Positions 16,443 through 26,222 of a stretch of 64,000 bases of DNA are shown piece after piece. The stretch is from Laspinema sp. D2d. Its GTDB lineage: Bacteria; Cyanobacteriota; Cyanobacteriia; Cyanobacteriales; Laspinemataceae. The stretch spans positions 1-64,000 of the forward strand of contig NZ_JAMXFC010000006.1 in the NCBI RefSeq assembly GCF_025370755.1, in the 5' to 3' direction. Below the pieces are notes generated by a model, which was not told the origin of the DNA, did no database searches, and worked only from the letters and a program-made list of their open reading frames with translations. Numbering within the stretch: the stretch's first letter is position 1; each line of letters opens with the position of its first letter. The translations under genes and the position numbers were made by a program.

Positions 16443-18056
16443 GCCCATTCCCGCACCTGCGGGAGCGCCTTCTTTGGGTTCGGGTTTGTCAACCACGATG
16501 CACTCGGTGGTTAACACCATACCGGCGATGGAAGCTGCGTTTTGCAGAGCAGAACGAGTCACTTTGGCAGGGTCAACAATACCGGCTTCAAACATATCCA
16601 CAAATTCATTGGTGGCAGCGTTGTAACCGACGTTGAATTCTTTCTCTTTCACACGTTCGGCAATCACAGCACCGTTTTGTCCGGCATTTTCAGCAATCCG
16701 CTTCAGGGGAGCAGCGATCGCCCGAGCCACGATTAAAGCTCCGGTTAACGCTTCACCCGTTAAGGTGGAATTGGCCCATTCTTCTAACACTGGGGTCAGG
16801 TGAGCCAAGGTGGTACCACCGCCAGGAACGATGCCTTCTTCAACTGCCGCTTTGGTGGCGTTGATGGCATCTTCTAAGCGGAGTTTGCGGTCTTTCATTT
16901 CGGTTTCCGTTGCGGCACCGACTTTGATGACGGCAACACCACCGGCGAGTTTGGCTAACCGTTCTTGCAGCTTCTCTTGATCGTAGGAAGATTCGCTTTC
17001 TTCCATCTGACGACGGATTTGCTCGCAGCGGCTCTTGACGGCTTCTTCGTTACCTTCGGCCACGATAGTGGTGCTGTCTTTGGTGATGGTGATGCGGCGG
17101 GCTTTACCGAGCATATCCAGCTTGGTATTGTCCAGTTTCAAACCAGCATCTTCGGTGATCAGTTGACCGCCGGTGAGCACGGAGATATCTTCGAGCATCG
17201 CTTTACGGCGATCGCCAAATCCAGGCGCTTTCACAGCAGCCACATTCAGCACACCCCGCAGGCGGTTCACCACCAAGGTTGCTAAGGCTTCTTTTTCGAT
17301 ATCTTCAGCGATAATCACCAGGGGACGACCGGCACGAGCGACTTGCTCTAACACGGGCACCAAGTCTTGGACGAGGTTGATTTTTTTGTCGGTGATCAGG
17401 ATGAACGGCTCATCGAAGACGGCTTCCATGCGCTCGGTGTCGGTGACGAAGTAAGGGGAGATATATCCCTTATCGAAGCGCATCCCTTCGGTGATTTCCA
17501 GTTCAGTGGTCATGGATTTCCCTTCTTCCAAGGAAATCACGCCTTCTTTACCGACTTTATCCATTGCTTCAGCGATCATTCGTCCGACTTCTTCATCGTT
17601 ACCGGCAGAGATGGTTCCGACTTGGGCGATGGATTTGGTATCTTCGACCTGACGAGCATGAGCAGCAATCTTTTCAACTAAGAATGCAGTTGCTTTGTCA
17701 ATTCCACGTTTGAGGGCGATCGCATTGGCACCAGCGGCGACGTTGCGGAGTCCTTCTTTAACCATTGCATGGGCCAAAACCGTTGCAGTGGTGGTTCCAT
17801 CACCAGCGGTATCGTTGGTTTTGGAAGCGGCTTGGCGAATCAGAGCTACCCCGGTATTCTCAACGTGGTCCTCCAGTTCGATTTCTTTGGCAATGGTGAC
17901 CCCATCATTGACGATCTGAGGTGCGCCGAATTTCTTCTCTAGCACCACGTTACGGCCTTTGGGTCCTAGGGTGACGGCAACCGCTTCTGCCAGGATGTCC
18001 ATGCCTCGTTCCAGAGCGCGACGAGCATTTTCGTTGTAGATAATACGTTTAGCCAT
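16422..18056 (-). CDS. groL: 60-kDa chaperonin GroEL (GroEL1 type, in groESL operon)
   Basis: The 544-residue chaperonin folds client proteins in an ATP-driven double ring with GroES. Signatures include the ATP-binding [10 protein letters not shown] near residue 87, the GGGTT stretch ([11 protein letters not shown]) near 412, and a C-terminus ending in a short [11 protein letters not shown] tail. Cyanobacteria usually carry two groEL genes; the copy next to groES with this tail is groEL1. It follows groES by 91 bases and shares its CIRCE-controlled promoter. A 33-bp tandem duplication repeats the last six codons and the stop just downstream, without changing the product. Confidence 0.98.
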   Translation of the reverse strand: MAKRIIYNENARRALERGMDILAEAVAVTLGPKGRNVVLEKKFGAPQIVNDGVTIAKEIELEDHVENTGVALIRQAASKTNDTAGDGTTTATVLAHAMVKEGLRNVAAGANAIALKRGIDKATAFLVEKIAAHARQVEDTKSIAQVGTISAGNDEEVGRMIAEAMDKVGKEGVISLEEGKSMTTELEITEGMRFDKGYISPYFVTDTERMEAVFDEPFILITDKKINLVQDLVPVLEQVARAGRPLVIIAEDIEKEALATLVVNRLRGVLNVAAVKAPGFGDRRKAMLEDISVLTGGQLITEDAGLKLDNTKLDMLGKARRITITKDSTTIVAEGNEEAVKSRCEQIRRQMEESESSYDQEKLQERLAKLAGGVAVIKVGAATETEMKDRKLRLEDAINATKAAVEEGIVPGGGTTLAHLTPVLEEWANSTLTGEALTGALIVARAIAAPLKRIAENAGQNGAVIAERVKEKEFNVGYNAATNEFVDMFEAGIVDPAKVTRSALQNAASIAGMVLTTECIVVDKPEPKEGAPAGAGMGGGDFDY

Positions 18057-18147
18057 AGGTGTCCTTTGCTGTTTGTATGAGGTGTACTATTTCAGATGAA
18101 GTTGAAATCAGATGTAGGGTAAAACTTGTTGAGGGGGTTTACCCGTT

Positions 18148-18459
18148 TTAGCCGACGATCGCTAGGATGTCTTTTTCGGCAAGCAGGACGAACTCATCGG
18201 TGCCGAGTTTGATGTCGGTGCCTGCATATTTGGAGTAGAGCACTTTGTCACCGACTTTGACTTCTAACTCTTGGCGAGAACCATCGTCGTTGCGTTTGCC
18301 AGGACCAATTGCTGCAATTTCACCAACCTGGGGTTTTTCCTTGGCGGTGTCGGGGAGCAAAATCCCACCGGCAGTTTTTTCTTCAGAAGCACTGACCTTG
18401 ACAAACACGCGATCGCCCAAGGGTTTAACGGTAGAAACACTTAAAGAAACAGCAGCCAT
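18148..18459 (-). CDS. groS: 10-kDa co-chaperonin GroES
   Basis: A 103-residue Gro[35 protein letters not shown] contains the mobile loop (GGILLP) that docks on GroEL, and [11 protein letters not shown] matches the conserved middle of the domain. It caps the GroEL cavity. It is the first gene of the groES-groEL operon, with a strong AAGGAGG site upstream of ATG 18459 and a CIRCE operator about 120 bases before the start. Confidence 0.98.
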   Translation of the reverse strand: MAAVSLSVSTVKPLGDRVFVKVSASEEKTAGGILLPDTAKEKPQVGEIAAIGPGKRNDDGSRQELEVKVGDKVLYSKYAGTDIKLGTDEFVLLAEKDILAIVG

Positions 18460-18578
18460 GTAAAATCCTCCTTATCCATATCTATAGTCGATTCGGGTGA
18501 TAGCGTTGGCCTTATCCTCTCCAAAGTCTTGACTGGCTTGAGTTTTATCTCTTTTCAGTCTTCCTGTGAGCGGTAGGT

Positions 18579-18605
18579 TTAGCACTCTCGACCCATGAGT
18601 GCTAA
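18579..18605 (-). promoter_or_regulatory. CIRCE operator (HrcA-binding site) of groESL
   Basis: TTAGCACTC, nine bases, GAGTGCTAA: a perfect match to the CIRCE inverted repeat to which the heat-shock repressor HrcA binds. It lies between divergent groES and the ferredoxin gene. hrcA is not in this window. Confidence 0.97.
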
Positions 18606-18743
18606 TTTAACGGAATGTTTGTACTGAACGCAACTATTTGTTCTGTACGGGTTCCCGAACTTTTTGGAGGGGACCTCTGGACAGAGGGTGGGGAAGTTGG
18701 GAGGAAAACCACGGATTGCACCGATTTTTACGGAGAGGAAAGG

Positions 18744-19196
18744 ATGATAGAAAAACCAATTCCGGAACAAGTTACCTGTAAACCTGGGGATGAGAGTCCT
18801 TTAGAGTCCTGTGTTGAGACTTTGGGATTAAAACAGATTCAAAGGCACGTTTTTATCTGTGCCGATCAGACTTTGGCGAAATGTTGTTCTCAAGAGGAGG
18901 GTCTGGCGGCTTGGAATTATTTGAAACAACGGCTAAAAGCGTTAAAGCTCGATCGCGTCACGCCGACTCGTCCCGATTGTGTGTTTCGCACGAAAGCCAA
19001 CTGTTTGCGGGTTTGCTGTGATGGACCAATTTTGGTGGTCTATCCCGATGGGGTCTGGTATCGTTCGGCCACGCCAGAGGTGATTGAACGGATTATCCAA
19101 GAGCATTTAATTGGGAACCAGGTGGTGCAGGAGTATGCATTTCTAACTCATCCATTACCCACTCCTGATGCTGAAAAGAGGAGGTTGAACGAATGA
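18744..19196 (+). CDS. thioredoxin-like [2Fe-2S] ferredoxin domain protein
   Basis: About 150 residues. The block [20 protein letters not shown] followed by [28 protein letters not shown] is the thioredoxin-like [2Fe-2S] ferredoxin fold, with the cluster ligands in the C-x7-C pair (CADQTLAKC) and the later CLRVC pair. Such proteins are soluble electron carriers, widespread in cyanobacteria with unknown partners. ATG 18744 is chosen because GAGAGGAAAGG precedes it; the frame reaches back to 18615 but those residues ([15 protein letters not shown]) look like translated leader. It is divergent from groES and near the CIRCE site, so heat-shock control of it is conceivable but not shown. Confidence 0.85.
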   Translation: MIEKPIPEQVTCKPGDESPLESCVETLGLKQIQRHVFICADQTLAKCCSQEEGLAAWNYLKQRLKALKLDRVTPTRPDCVFRTKANCLRVCCDGPILVVYPDGVWYRSATPEVIERIIQEHLIGNQVVQEYAFLTHPLPTPDAEKRRLNE

Positions 19197-19802
19197 AAGA
19201 CGTAATCCCCTTTCCCCTTTTTGACCGCTCTGGGGGCCCGACGAGGGGTAGGACAACCGGAGAGATTTCTGGCGAGAATGGGGAGTCCAACAACGGGATC
19301 AGCCTTCGGTGGAGGTGGCAAGGTTGGGGAAAAAATTGGATGAGGGAGGAACAAGTATCCCGACTCAAGGGTACAATTAGTCCGAGGGTTTGGGAGGGGG
19401 CGATCGCGTCGTTCTATCCTGGTTTTTTCCTTTGATTTCTCGGGGTGAAGCTCATCCTAGGGATGCCTGGGTTGAAAACCCTTTAAACCATAGGACAATC
19501 CGTTATAATCGATAGCGAGCTAAACCTGTATGGCGAGTAATATTTATTAATAGATTAGTTTTGTAGAAACCCACTAACCGGATTACTCCTGAGAGTAAAG
19601 CGCTCGCAGCGGGTAGTTTCGAGCCAATCGGTTAAGGGCTAAAAATCAGGGAAGGCAGGGAATCAAACTCACGCGATCGCCAACGGAGAAATTCGGTCTC
19701 TAACACTCCGATGGGGATTCCCCACCGGATTTCATCAAATTTCCAGCGTAAGGCTCGAACCATCTACATTTAATCCATTCAAAATTTGGTACTGAATAAC
19801 AC
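19197..19802. other. 606-base intergenic region before a response-regulator gene
   Basis: A frame at 19193-19435 encodes a compositionally odd 80-residue string and is not taken as a gene. A possible sigma-70 promoter is TTTAAA (19482-19487) with TATAAT (19504-19509), 16 bases apart, pointing to the response regulator, which would then have a leader of about 290 bases. Confidence 0.4.
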
Positions 19803-20450
19803 ATGACTGAACCCAGTATAGGCGCTCAAAAGAGACTTCTGCTGATTGACGATGACCCCAACTTAATCCTGTTAGTTAAAGACTATCTGGAATTTCGGGG
19901 GTACGAGGTCACCACGGCAGAAAATGGCCGGGAAGCCCTCGACATTTTAGAAAAAGAAATGCCAGACATGATTATCTGTGATGTCATGATGCCAGAAATG
20001 GATGGCTATGCCTTTGTAGAACAGGTTAGAAAAGACCCCCGCACGAATTGGATTCCGGTCCTGTTCCTTTCCGCCAAAGGTCAAAGTCAAGATCGGGTCA
20101 AAGGCTTAAATACTGGGGCTGATGTTTATATGGTTAAGCCCTTTGAACCGGAAGAACTGGTCTCTCAGGTGGAAGCATCCCTCAAGCAAGCCGGTAGATT
20201 GCTTCAGCATCAAATCAAATTGGGTACGAATGGGCCTAAAATTCAGGTGCCCTTTGATGTGGAACTGACGCCTACAGAAACCAAGGTGGTTCAGTTTGTG
20301 GCTAGGGGAATGGCAAATCGGGAAATTGCGGAGGCGATGAAAGTCTCCCAGCGCACCATTGAAAGTCACGTTTCCAATATGCTGGCGAAAACGGGTCTGC
20401 ATAACCGGACGGAGTTAGCACGGTGGGCCATTGAAAGTAAAATGGCTTAG
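19803..20450 (+). CDS. NarL/LuxR-type response regulator
   Basis: A 215-residue two-domain regulator. Residues 10-125 are a receiver domain with phospho-acceptor D60 (IICDVMMPEMDGY), acidic pocket DDD at 16-18 and the conserved lysine in MVKPFEPEE. Residues about 150-210 are a LuxR-type helix-turn-helix (LTPTETKVVQFVARGMANREIAEAMKVSQRTIESHVSNML). It is expected to bind DNA on phosphorylation. The architecture and receiver (VPVLFLSAKGQ) are like the cyanobacterial/plastid Ycf29-Rre1 group, but I cannot fix the orthologue. No histidine kinase is adjacent. A long upstream region and no following gene make it monocistronic. Confidence 0.9.
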   Translation: MTEPSIGAQKRLLLIDDDPNLILLVKDYLEFRGYEVTTAENGREALDILEKEMPDMIICDVMMPEMDGYAFVEQVRKDPRTNWIPVLFLSAKGQSQDRVKGLNTGADVYMVKPFEPEELVSQVEASLKQAGRLLQHQIKLGTNGPKIQVPFDVELTPTETKVVQFVARGMANREIAEAMKVSQRTIESHVSNMLAKTGLHNRTELARWAIESKMA

Positions 20451-21381
20451 GGCCTGGGTATAGCGAGGGAAGACCAACCGGGTTTTTTGACCTCATCTCT
20501 CCTCAGTCCGCCACTTTTTTGAGCAACAGAAACCCGGTTTCTTGTCCCCTGGGTCGAATCCCGAGATGATTGTCCCGTTTAACTGACCCAGTGGGATCAG
20601 CCGTGACGCCAGTTGTACTCCGATCGATTCTCCCAAAATCAAGCTTCTTGGAGGCGGCTAGGACGGGTTGGGATTTCTGCTAATTCTTGACACATCGCGC
20701 AGCGGCTGTTCTGTCCCTAGACGCAGCAACAAGGCGGCTACTAGGGTTATGGAGAGGCGATCGCCCCCTCCTATTTGAAATTGGTCAATCAGGAACTCGG
20801 TTTTAGCGGTAAAGTGATAAAGAAGGATTTGGGCCTCCCCGAATTCATCAAGTTGTTAATGAGATACGAACGCTACTCAATCAGTGACCGGAGGTGATAG
20901 GGCCAAACTCAACCCAGCATATATTTATTTAATCCCACATCACAAAAAATATCCATATCGCGATTTTATAACGGGCAATGAAGTAGAATGATGCTATTTC
21001 CTAAACAGACTTATGATAGAAAAAACTCTAACCTATTCACAACTGCTGTCTTAAGCATTCAAACTTCTTAGTTCGGCCCGTTTTAACCCTCGATGGGTAG
21101 CGCCAAAAATACGGCTTTACCTAGGTTGGCGTGGGACTCTCATATTCGGATCACTGCTGAAGATTAATTGGCGTACCAAAGCTCAGAACCCCCAGCATTC
21201 AGGATAAAACTTCCTGAACTGTCAATTGCTGGCTCAGGGGATTCCGTCGGGTTGGCTGATATTAGCCAACCAACGCTCTGCTCTTTTGGTAACTCCATCC
21301 AAAGCGGTTTATTTTGATAAACCCGCAGGGATTCACATTTCAAGGTTAATTATTTTCTACTAATATTAGGTCTAAGTTTCT
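20451..21381. other. 931-base gene-free region with several hairpins
   Basis: No plausible protein frame is present on either strand. At the left is one copy of a dispersed repeat (20476-20541). On the right, 21250-21271 forms an 8-bp perfect hairpin (GGTTGGCT / AGCCAACC, loop GATATT) and near 21303-21330 GCGGTTTAT can pair with ATAAACCCGC with one bulge. The region ends just before the NYN gene. It could hold an unannotated RNA or a long structured leader; I cannot assign it to a known RNA family. Confidence 0.45.
20476..20541. repeat. AGAAACCCGGTTTCT-type dispersed repeat, copy A
   Basis: AACCGGGTTT (20476-20485) and AAACCCGGTT (20530-20539) are exact inverted partners about 44 bases apart; the second lies within ACAGAAACCCGGTTTCTTG. 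Related pairs occur at 33085-33152 and 37285-37353, each just behind a gene. Confidence 0.7.
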
Positions 21382-21903
21382 ATGGGTTTTTTAATGAACC
21401 GTCTGTCTATTTTTGTAGACGGGAACAATATGTTCTACGCTCAACAAAAGAATGGTTGGTTTTTCGATCCCAGAAGGGTGCTAGAATATTTTACCCAAGA
21501 GCAGCCTGGGATTATGTTAATTAATGCCTTTTGGTACACCGGGCTCAAAGATCCGCAGGACCAACGGGGTTTTAGAGATGCACTGATTAGTTTGGGCTAT
21601 ACGGTTCGCACGAAAATCCTTAAAGAATATTATGACGACACCTCGGGCCGTTATTCTCAAAAAGCCAATTTAGACATAGAAATTGTCGTTGATATGTTTA
21701 ATACCGTAGAACAGTATGACCGAGTGGTGCTATTTAGTGGAGATGGAGATTTCGAGCGGGCGATCGAACTATTACGCTCTAAAAATACTCATATCACTGT
21801 CGTTTCAACGGAAGGAATGATTGCCCGAGAGTTAAGAAACGCCACCGATCGCTATATTGACCTGAATGATATTCGCGACCACATAGAGAAAATCGATTAT
21901 TAG
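21382..21903 (+). CDS. NYN domain protein, LabA/DUF88 type
   Basis: A 173-residue single-domain protein of the NYN (Nedd4-BP1, YacP) PIN-like nuclease fold. The metal-binding aspartates are in FVDGNNMFYAQQ (near residue 13), in LDIEIVVDMFN, and in LFSGDGDFERAI. The sequence is close to LabA-type proteins of cyanobacteria, a family in which one member affects circadian output; biochemical activity is not settled, RNA cleavage or binding being the usual guess. The start may be ATG 21382 or ATG 21394 (MNRLSIFVDG), the second matching typical family N-termini. It stands 124 bases before leuA. A second NYN domain occurs in the RNase III fusion at 33181. Confidence 0.9.
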   Translation: MGFLMNRLSIFVDGNNMFYAQQKNGWFFDPRRVLEYFTQEQPGIMLINAFWYTGLKDPQDQRGFRDALISLGYTVRTKILKEYYDDTSGRYSQKANLDIEIVVDMFNTVEQYDRVVLFSGDGDFERAIELLRSKNTHITVVSTEGMIARELRNATDRYIDLNDIRDHIEKIDY

Positions 21904-22013
21904 AAGTCAGAAGTCTAAATGGGCGGTTAGAATCAGAATACGGCAGTGCAACAAACGCACCCCTAACCGCCCGCTTTCGTTGTCAACGGACAAACATTAG
22001 CTCAACATGGACT

Positions 22014-22020
22014 AGGAGGT
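22014..22020 (+). promoter_or_regulatory. consensus ribosome-binding site of leuA
   Basis: AGGAGGT, seven bases before ATG 22028, fixes the leuA start. Confidence 0.85.
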
Positions 22021-22027
22021 ACATTCC

Positions 22028-23635
22028 ATGACAACTCAACCCGATCGCATCATTATTTTTGACACGACCCTTCGCGATGGTGAACAATCGCCTGGGGCCA
22101 GTCTGAATGGAGAGGAAAAACTGACCATAGCGCGGCAGTTAGCGCGACTGGGTGTGGATGTCATCGAAGCAGGATTTCCCTACGCCAGTCCGGGAGACTT
22201 TGAAGCGGTTCAAAAAATCGCCGAATTGGTCGGGGTCGAAGGTGGCCCCACAATTTGCGGATTAGCGCGGGCGACTCGCGCGGACATTGAGGCGGCAGCA
22301 AAGGCCCTCAAACCCGCTGCCAAGGGTCGAATTCATACCTTTATCGCCACTTCGGATATTCACTTAGAGTACAAACTCAAAAAGACCCGTTCTGAAGTTG
22401 TAGCGATCGCTGAGGAAATGGTTGCTTATGCCAAATCTTTTGTGGATGATGTGGAATTTTCCCCAGAAGATGCGGGACGATCGGACCCCGAATTTCTGTA
22501 TGAGGTTTTGACCAAGGCGATCGCCGCTGGGGCCACCACCATTAATATCCCCGATACCGTCGGTTACACCACCCCGGGCGAATTTGGTGCTATCATTCGC
22601 GGCATCAAAGAAAATGTCCCCAACATTGATGATGCTATCATCTCCGTTCATGGTCATAATGACCTCGGTTTGGCCGTTGCTAACTTCCTAGAAGCGGTCA
22701 AAAATGGGGCACGACAACTGGAATGTACCATTAATGGGATTGGCGAACGGGCGGGAAATGCGGCCCTAGAAGAATTAGTCATGGCCTTGCACGTCCGTCG
22801 CCAGTATTTTAATCCCTTCCTCGGACGTCCGGCGGATTCTCAAGAATCGTTAACAAATATTGACACGCGACAAATCTACAAAACCTCGCGGTTGGTGTCG
22901 AATCTCACCGGGATGTTTGTGCAACCCAATAAGGCGATCGTCGGTGCAAATGCCTTCGCCCACGAGTCAGGAATTCACCAAGATGGGGTGCTCAAACATA
23001 AGCAAACCTATGAGATTATGGATGCACAATCCATCGGATTGACCGACAATCAAATTGTGTTAGGTAAACTCTCGGGACGTCATGCTTTTGCCAGTCGCTT
23101 GAAAGAGTTAGGATTTGAACTCTCGGATAGTGAGTTAAATAATGCCTTTCTCAAGTTTAAGACGGTAGCGGATAAGAAGAAAGAGGTTACGGATTGGGAT
23201 CTCGAATCCATTGTGAATGCGGAGATTCAGCAACCCCCGGAAATTTTCCGATTGGAGTTGGTGCAGGTTTCCTGTGGCGATCGCGCCCGTCCCACGGCAA
23301 CGGTAACCCTACGCACTCCCACAGGAGAAGAACTCACGGATGCGGCGATCGGGACGGGTCCTGTGGATGCGGTGTATAAAGCGATTAATCGGGTGGTGAA
23401 TGTACCGAATCAGTTAATTGAGTTTTCGGTACAATCGGTAACCGCTGGAATTGATGCCTTGGGAGAAGTAACGATTCGGTTACGTCATGGCGATCGCATT
23501 TTCTCCGGTCATTCCGCGAATACCGATATTATTGTCGCCTCCGCTCACGCTTATGTCAATGCCCTAAATCGCTTGTATGCGTTTTTAGAGAAACAGCAGG
23601 AAGCAACTCCAGAACCCGCAACCGCAACACTTTAA
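22028..23635 (+). CDS. leuA: 2-isopropylmalate synthase
   Basis: LeuA condenses acetyl-CoA with 2-oxoisovalerate, the first committed step to leucine. The 535-residue protein has the N-terminal TIM barrel with [12 protein letters not shown] (catalytic arginine and metal-binding aspartate), the metal-binding HGHNDLG and the [13 protein letters not shown] motif, and a C-terminal allosteric domain (about residues 385-520, ending [16 protein letters not shown]) that usually mediates leucine feedback. The start follows a perfect AGGAGGT. It is monocistronic with a strong terminator. ilvD in the same window supplies an upstream step of the pathway. Confidence 0.97.
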   Translation: MTTQPDRIIIFDTTLRDGEQSPGASLNGEEKLTIARQLARLGVDVIEAGFPYASPGDFEAVQKIAELVGVEGGPTICGLARATRADIEAAAKALKPAAKGRIHTFIATSDIHLEYKLKKTRSEVVAIAEEMVAYAKSFVDDVEFSPEDAGRSDPEFLYEVLTKAIAAGATTINIPDTVGYTTPGEFGAIIRGIKENVPNIDDAIISVHGHNDLGLAVANFLEAVKNGARQLECTINGIGERAGNAALEELVMALHVRRQYFNPFLGRPADSQESLTNIDTRQIYKTSRLVSNLTGMFVQPNKAIVGANAFAHESGIHQDGVLKHKQTYEIMDAQSIGLTDNQIVLGKLSGRHAFASRLKELGFELSDSELNNAFLKFKTVADKKKEVTDWDLESIVNAEIQQPPEIFRLELVQVSCGDRARPTATVTLRTPTGEELTDAAIGTGPVDAVYKAINRVVNVPNQLIEFSVQSVTAGIDALGEVTIRLRHGDRIFSGHSANTDIIVASAHAYVNALNRLYAFLEKQQEATPEPATATL

Positions 23636-23687
23636 CCTGAATTTCAGGAGTGCGAGTCATTAGTGCTTGCGATTGATTGATTAATAG

Positions 23688-23720
23688 AAAAACAGCCTGC
23701 TTGTGCGGGCTGTTTTTTTA
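23688..23720 (+). terminator. intrinsic terminator of leuA
   Basis: AACAGCCTGC (23691-23700) pairs with GCGGGCTGTT (23705-23714) around a TTGT loop, with one G-U pair, followed by a run of T. Confidence 0.92.
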
Positions 23721-23828
23721 GGAGGATGACATAATTTAGGCTGGTAAATGATAGTTCTCTATCCATTTGTTTTCTAATTTTATAAAATAGGGATTCTTGG
23801 ATGTTTAAACCCGCTTTGTTACTTTTAA

Positions 23829-24365
23829 CTATCCCAATAATTCATCCAGGGTAATCTTAAATCCCTCCAGAACCACTTGAGTGCTCACAGTATCGCCCGA
23901 TTGGAAGGCTAGGGTCTGATTTTTTGTCAGGATTAAAATTCGTCGTCCTTCCGGGAAAACTAGCCAGACTTCTTGACAATTTGAGTCTAAATATTCTTGA
24001 GCTTTTGCTAACAATTCCTCCGCTACATCTGTAGGAGAAGCAATCTCAGCTACTAAGGGCGGACTCTGGGGTAAGGTTGGCTCATTTCTATAGCGTTCTA
24101 GCAGTTCTGGTGTGAGGTAGGAAACATCGGGTCGGCGTCCCTGTTTTTGGGTGCGACAAGGCATTTCTACATAAACCTCGCCTCCTTGTCCAGATTCGGT
24201 CTTATAATTTCCCCAGTACCGAGATAGTCTTGATTGAATTTCGCTATGTCTGAGTGTCATTCCTGTTTTCTCCACCAGTTTCTCATCCACCCATTCCATA
24301 TTTTCGGGAGGATTTTTCATGAAGTCTTCTAGGGTGAACTGTTCAGTTTCGGTAGTCATTACCAT
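23829..24365 (-). CDS. Uma2 family (DUF820) putative endonuclease
   Basis: A 178-residue Uma2 protein: FTLEDFMKNPPENMEWVDEKLVEKTGMT is the usual N-terminus, and RRPDVSYLTPELLER with PPLVAEIASPTD gives the spaced Asp and Glu of the PD-(D/E)XK-like fold; LDSNCQEVWLVFP continues the core. Unlike the member at 2164 it has no coiled-coil tail. ATG 24365 has AGGAAG at good spacing. The gene is alone. The family is heavily amplified in cyanobacteria and its function is not established. Confidence 0.88.
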   Translation of the reverse strand: MVMTTETEQFTLEDFMKNPPENMEWVDEKLVEKTGMTLRHSEIQSRLSRYWGNYKTESGQGGEVYVEMPCRTQKQGRRPDVSYLTPELLERYRNEPTLPQSPPLVAEIASPTDVAEELLAKAQEYLDSNCQEVWLVFPEGRRILILTKNQTLAFQSGDTVSTQVVLEGFKITLDELLG

Positions 24366-24581
24366 AAGAACTTCCTAGCTATTAAATGGGCTTACTTTAT
24401 CCGGTTTACAAAACCTCTTTTCTACTCCACGCCCATGCAGGCGGGCTTCGTTTGTGGAGCCAGACCCTTTAGGGTAAGGGTTTTCTCTATTAACGGCCAT
24501 GATAACATAATTTTCAACGATTGGATTCCCGGGAATCTCAATCCAACCTAATTTATCTAATTCTACTACAAATGTAATGGG

Positions 24582-25460
24582 TTACAACTTCCGAATACTG
24601 GCAATTAATCCCTGGCAAACTCCCGTTAAAAAGTCTAAGTCTAAAGTTTCTATCGTGTCACTGGGTTGATGATAATGGGGATTTCTGAGGTTTGCAGTAT
24701 CGGTAATCATCATGGCTGGATATCCTAAATCCCAGAATGGAGCATGATCACTGCGGCGGGTATCGGGGACGATGTTGCCTTTTTTACCGGCGGGTAACCA
24801 TTGGCAGGGGAGGCCAGTTTTTTTAATAATTCGGCTGATTCTAATGAGGTCGATTAGGGTGTAAATATTGCCGATTAAGGCGATATAATTTCCCTGATTT
24901 GGGTAGATATATTGTAATCCGGGAGGATACTTTTGGGAATGGGGTTGAGGGTTACAGTACCCCAGCATTTCTAGGGAAATCATCAGGCGCAGGGGTTCTC
25001 GTTTTGCGGCGAGTTCGGTGGCGTAGGCGGTACTGCCAGATAATCTGTACTCTTCCATATCAAAGGCGATGAGACGGAGGGGATAGCGGGTGGTTTCGGT
25101 GGCGAAGATCCGGGCTATTTCTAATAAGACGGCGATGCCGGTAGCGTTGTCGTCGGCACCGGGAGAACCGGGTACGGCGTCATAATGTGCGCCAATTAAG
25201 ATGGGGGGTTTGGGTTTGCTGGTGCGATCGCCTCCGGGGAGATTTAACACTAAGTTTTCATGGGTTCTACCACTGATTTCAAAGGAGTGAGTTTCTACAA
25301 TGCCATACTGTTGGAACTGTTGGCGGATGTATTCTCGGACATAGAAATAGCCGCCTGTGGCAAAGTAAGGATCGCGATCGCGAACCACTTGGACGAGATG
25401 GGACTGCAAGTTCGCTTTCAACTCTCGGGTTGTCTCGTCGAGGGGATGATTCTCCGGCAT
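24582..25460 (-). CDS. M28-family zinc aminopeptidase-like protein
   Basis: A 292-residue peptidase of family M28. The two-zinc site is complete in sequence: H92 and D94 in IGAHYDAVPGS, D103 in GADDNATG, the general-base glutamate and its neighbour in FDMEEYRLSGS, E164 in SLEMLGY, and a late histidine in NPHYHQPSDT. M28 enzymes release N-terminal residues or act on related amides such as N-terminal glutamine. No signal peptide is seen, so it is probably cytosolic. It is on the minus strand, separated from neighbours by more than 70 bases. The actual substrate is unknown. Confidence 0.9.
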   Translation of the reverse strand: MPENHPLDETTRELKANLQSHLVQVVRDRDPYFATGGYFYVREYIRQQFQQYGIVETHSFEISGRTHENLVLNLPGGDRTSKPKPPILIGAHYDAVPGSPGADDNATGIAVLLEIARIFATETTRYPLRLIAFDMEEYRLSGSTAYATELAAKREPLRLMISLEMLGYCNPQPHSQKYPPGLQYIYPNQGNYIALIGNIYTLIDLIRISRIIKKTGLPCQWLPAGKKGNIVPDTRRSDHAPFWDLGYPAMMITDTANLRNPHYHQPSDTIETLDLDFLTGVCQGLIASIRKL

Positions 25461-25535
25461 AATTAGTTTGTTCCTTTAAAAATAATCCGCAGTAACATAA
25501 TTCAGAGTCCGGTATTTGTTGGCAACTGTTCTAAA

Positions 25536-26189
25536 TTACGAATTTTTCTCAAAAAATACGGCATGAGCAACGATCGCCGCTTGAGTGCGATCGCGCAGAT
25601 TCAACCGATTTAAAATATGAGTCACATGATTTTTCACCGTTCCCTCAGTAATATACAATTGTTTAGCAATTTCCCGATTACTCGCACCTTGGGCAATGAA
25701 CCGCAACACTTCCAATTCCCTCGGGGTCAATTCTTGCCATCCCAGGGGAACATTCGGTTTGCGAAGGGGCGTTGTCTGGACTTTTGCCATCACTTTGGTG
25801 ACTAAACCGGGTCCAATTTGAGTATAGCCCTTGTGAACCGTGCGAATGGCATGGGCTAACTCTTCCGAGGGTGTATCTTTGAGTAAGTATCCCCGCGCAC
25901 CCCCGCGCAGCGCTTCCGCTACCGACTCATCATCATCCACCGTGGTAAGCACCAAGACTTTAACCTCGGGAAATTGCTGACAGATTGCCTGGGTTGCCTG
26001 TACCCCATCCATCACCGGCATATAAATATCCATGAGTACCACATCCGGTAGGAGATGGTTCACTTGTTCGATCGCGAGTTGTCCATTTTCCGCCTCTCCC
26101 ACCACCTGCAAATCCGTTTCTGCTTCTAGCAATGCCATCAACCCCCGACGAATCAGATTCTGATCGTCTACCAATAAAATGCGAATCAT
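25536..26189 (-). CDS. NarL/FixJ-family response regulator
   Basis: A two-domain regulator of 217 residues: receiver domain with phospho-acceptor D54 (VVLMDIYMPVMDG), acidic pair DD at 8-9 and lysine in YLLKDTPSEEL; then a LuxR-type helix-turn-helix (LTPRELEVLRFIAQGASNREIAKQLYITEGTVKNHVTHIL). The start at 26189 (MIRILLVDDQ) is preferred because GAAGGGG precedes it; the frame extends 11 codons further. Such regulators normally pair with an HpK7-type histidine kinase, but none lies on either side, so it is an orphan here. An inverted repeat about 300 bases upstream may be an operator. Confidence 0.9.
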   Translation of the reverse strand: MIRILLVDDQNLIRRGLMALLEAETDLQVVGEAENGQLAIEQVNHLLPDVVLMDIYMPVMDGVQATQAICQQFPEVKVLVLTTVDDDESVAEALRGGARGYLLKDTPSEELAHAIRTVHKGYTQIGPGLVTKVMAKVQTTPLRKPNVPLGWQELTPRELEVLRFIAQGASNREIAKQLYITEGTVKNHVTHILNRLNLRDRTQAAIVAHAVFFEKNS

Positions 26190-26222
26190 TGGGACCCCTT
26201 CACAAATGCAGATATCAGCCAT

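Noticed and set aside
19193-19435. 80-codon frame behind the ferredoxin gene
   Set aside because: Composition (Gly/Trp/Arg) is that of translated non-coding sequence and there is no recognisable domain.
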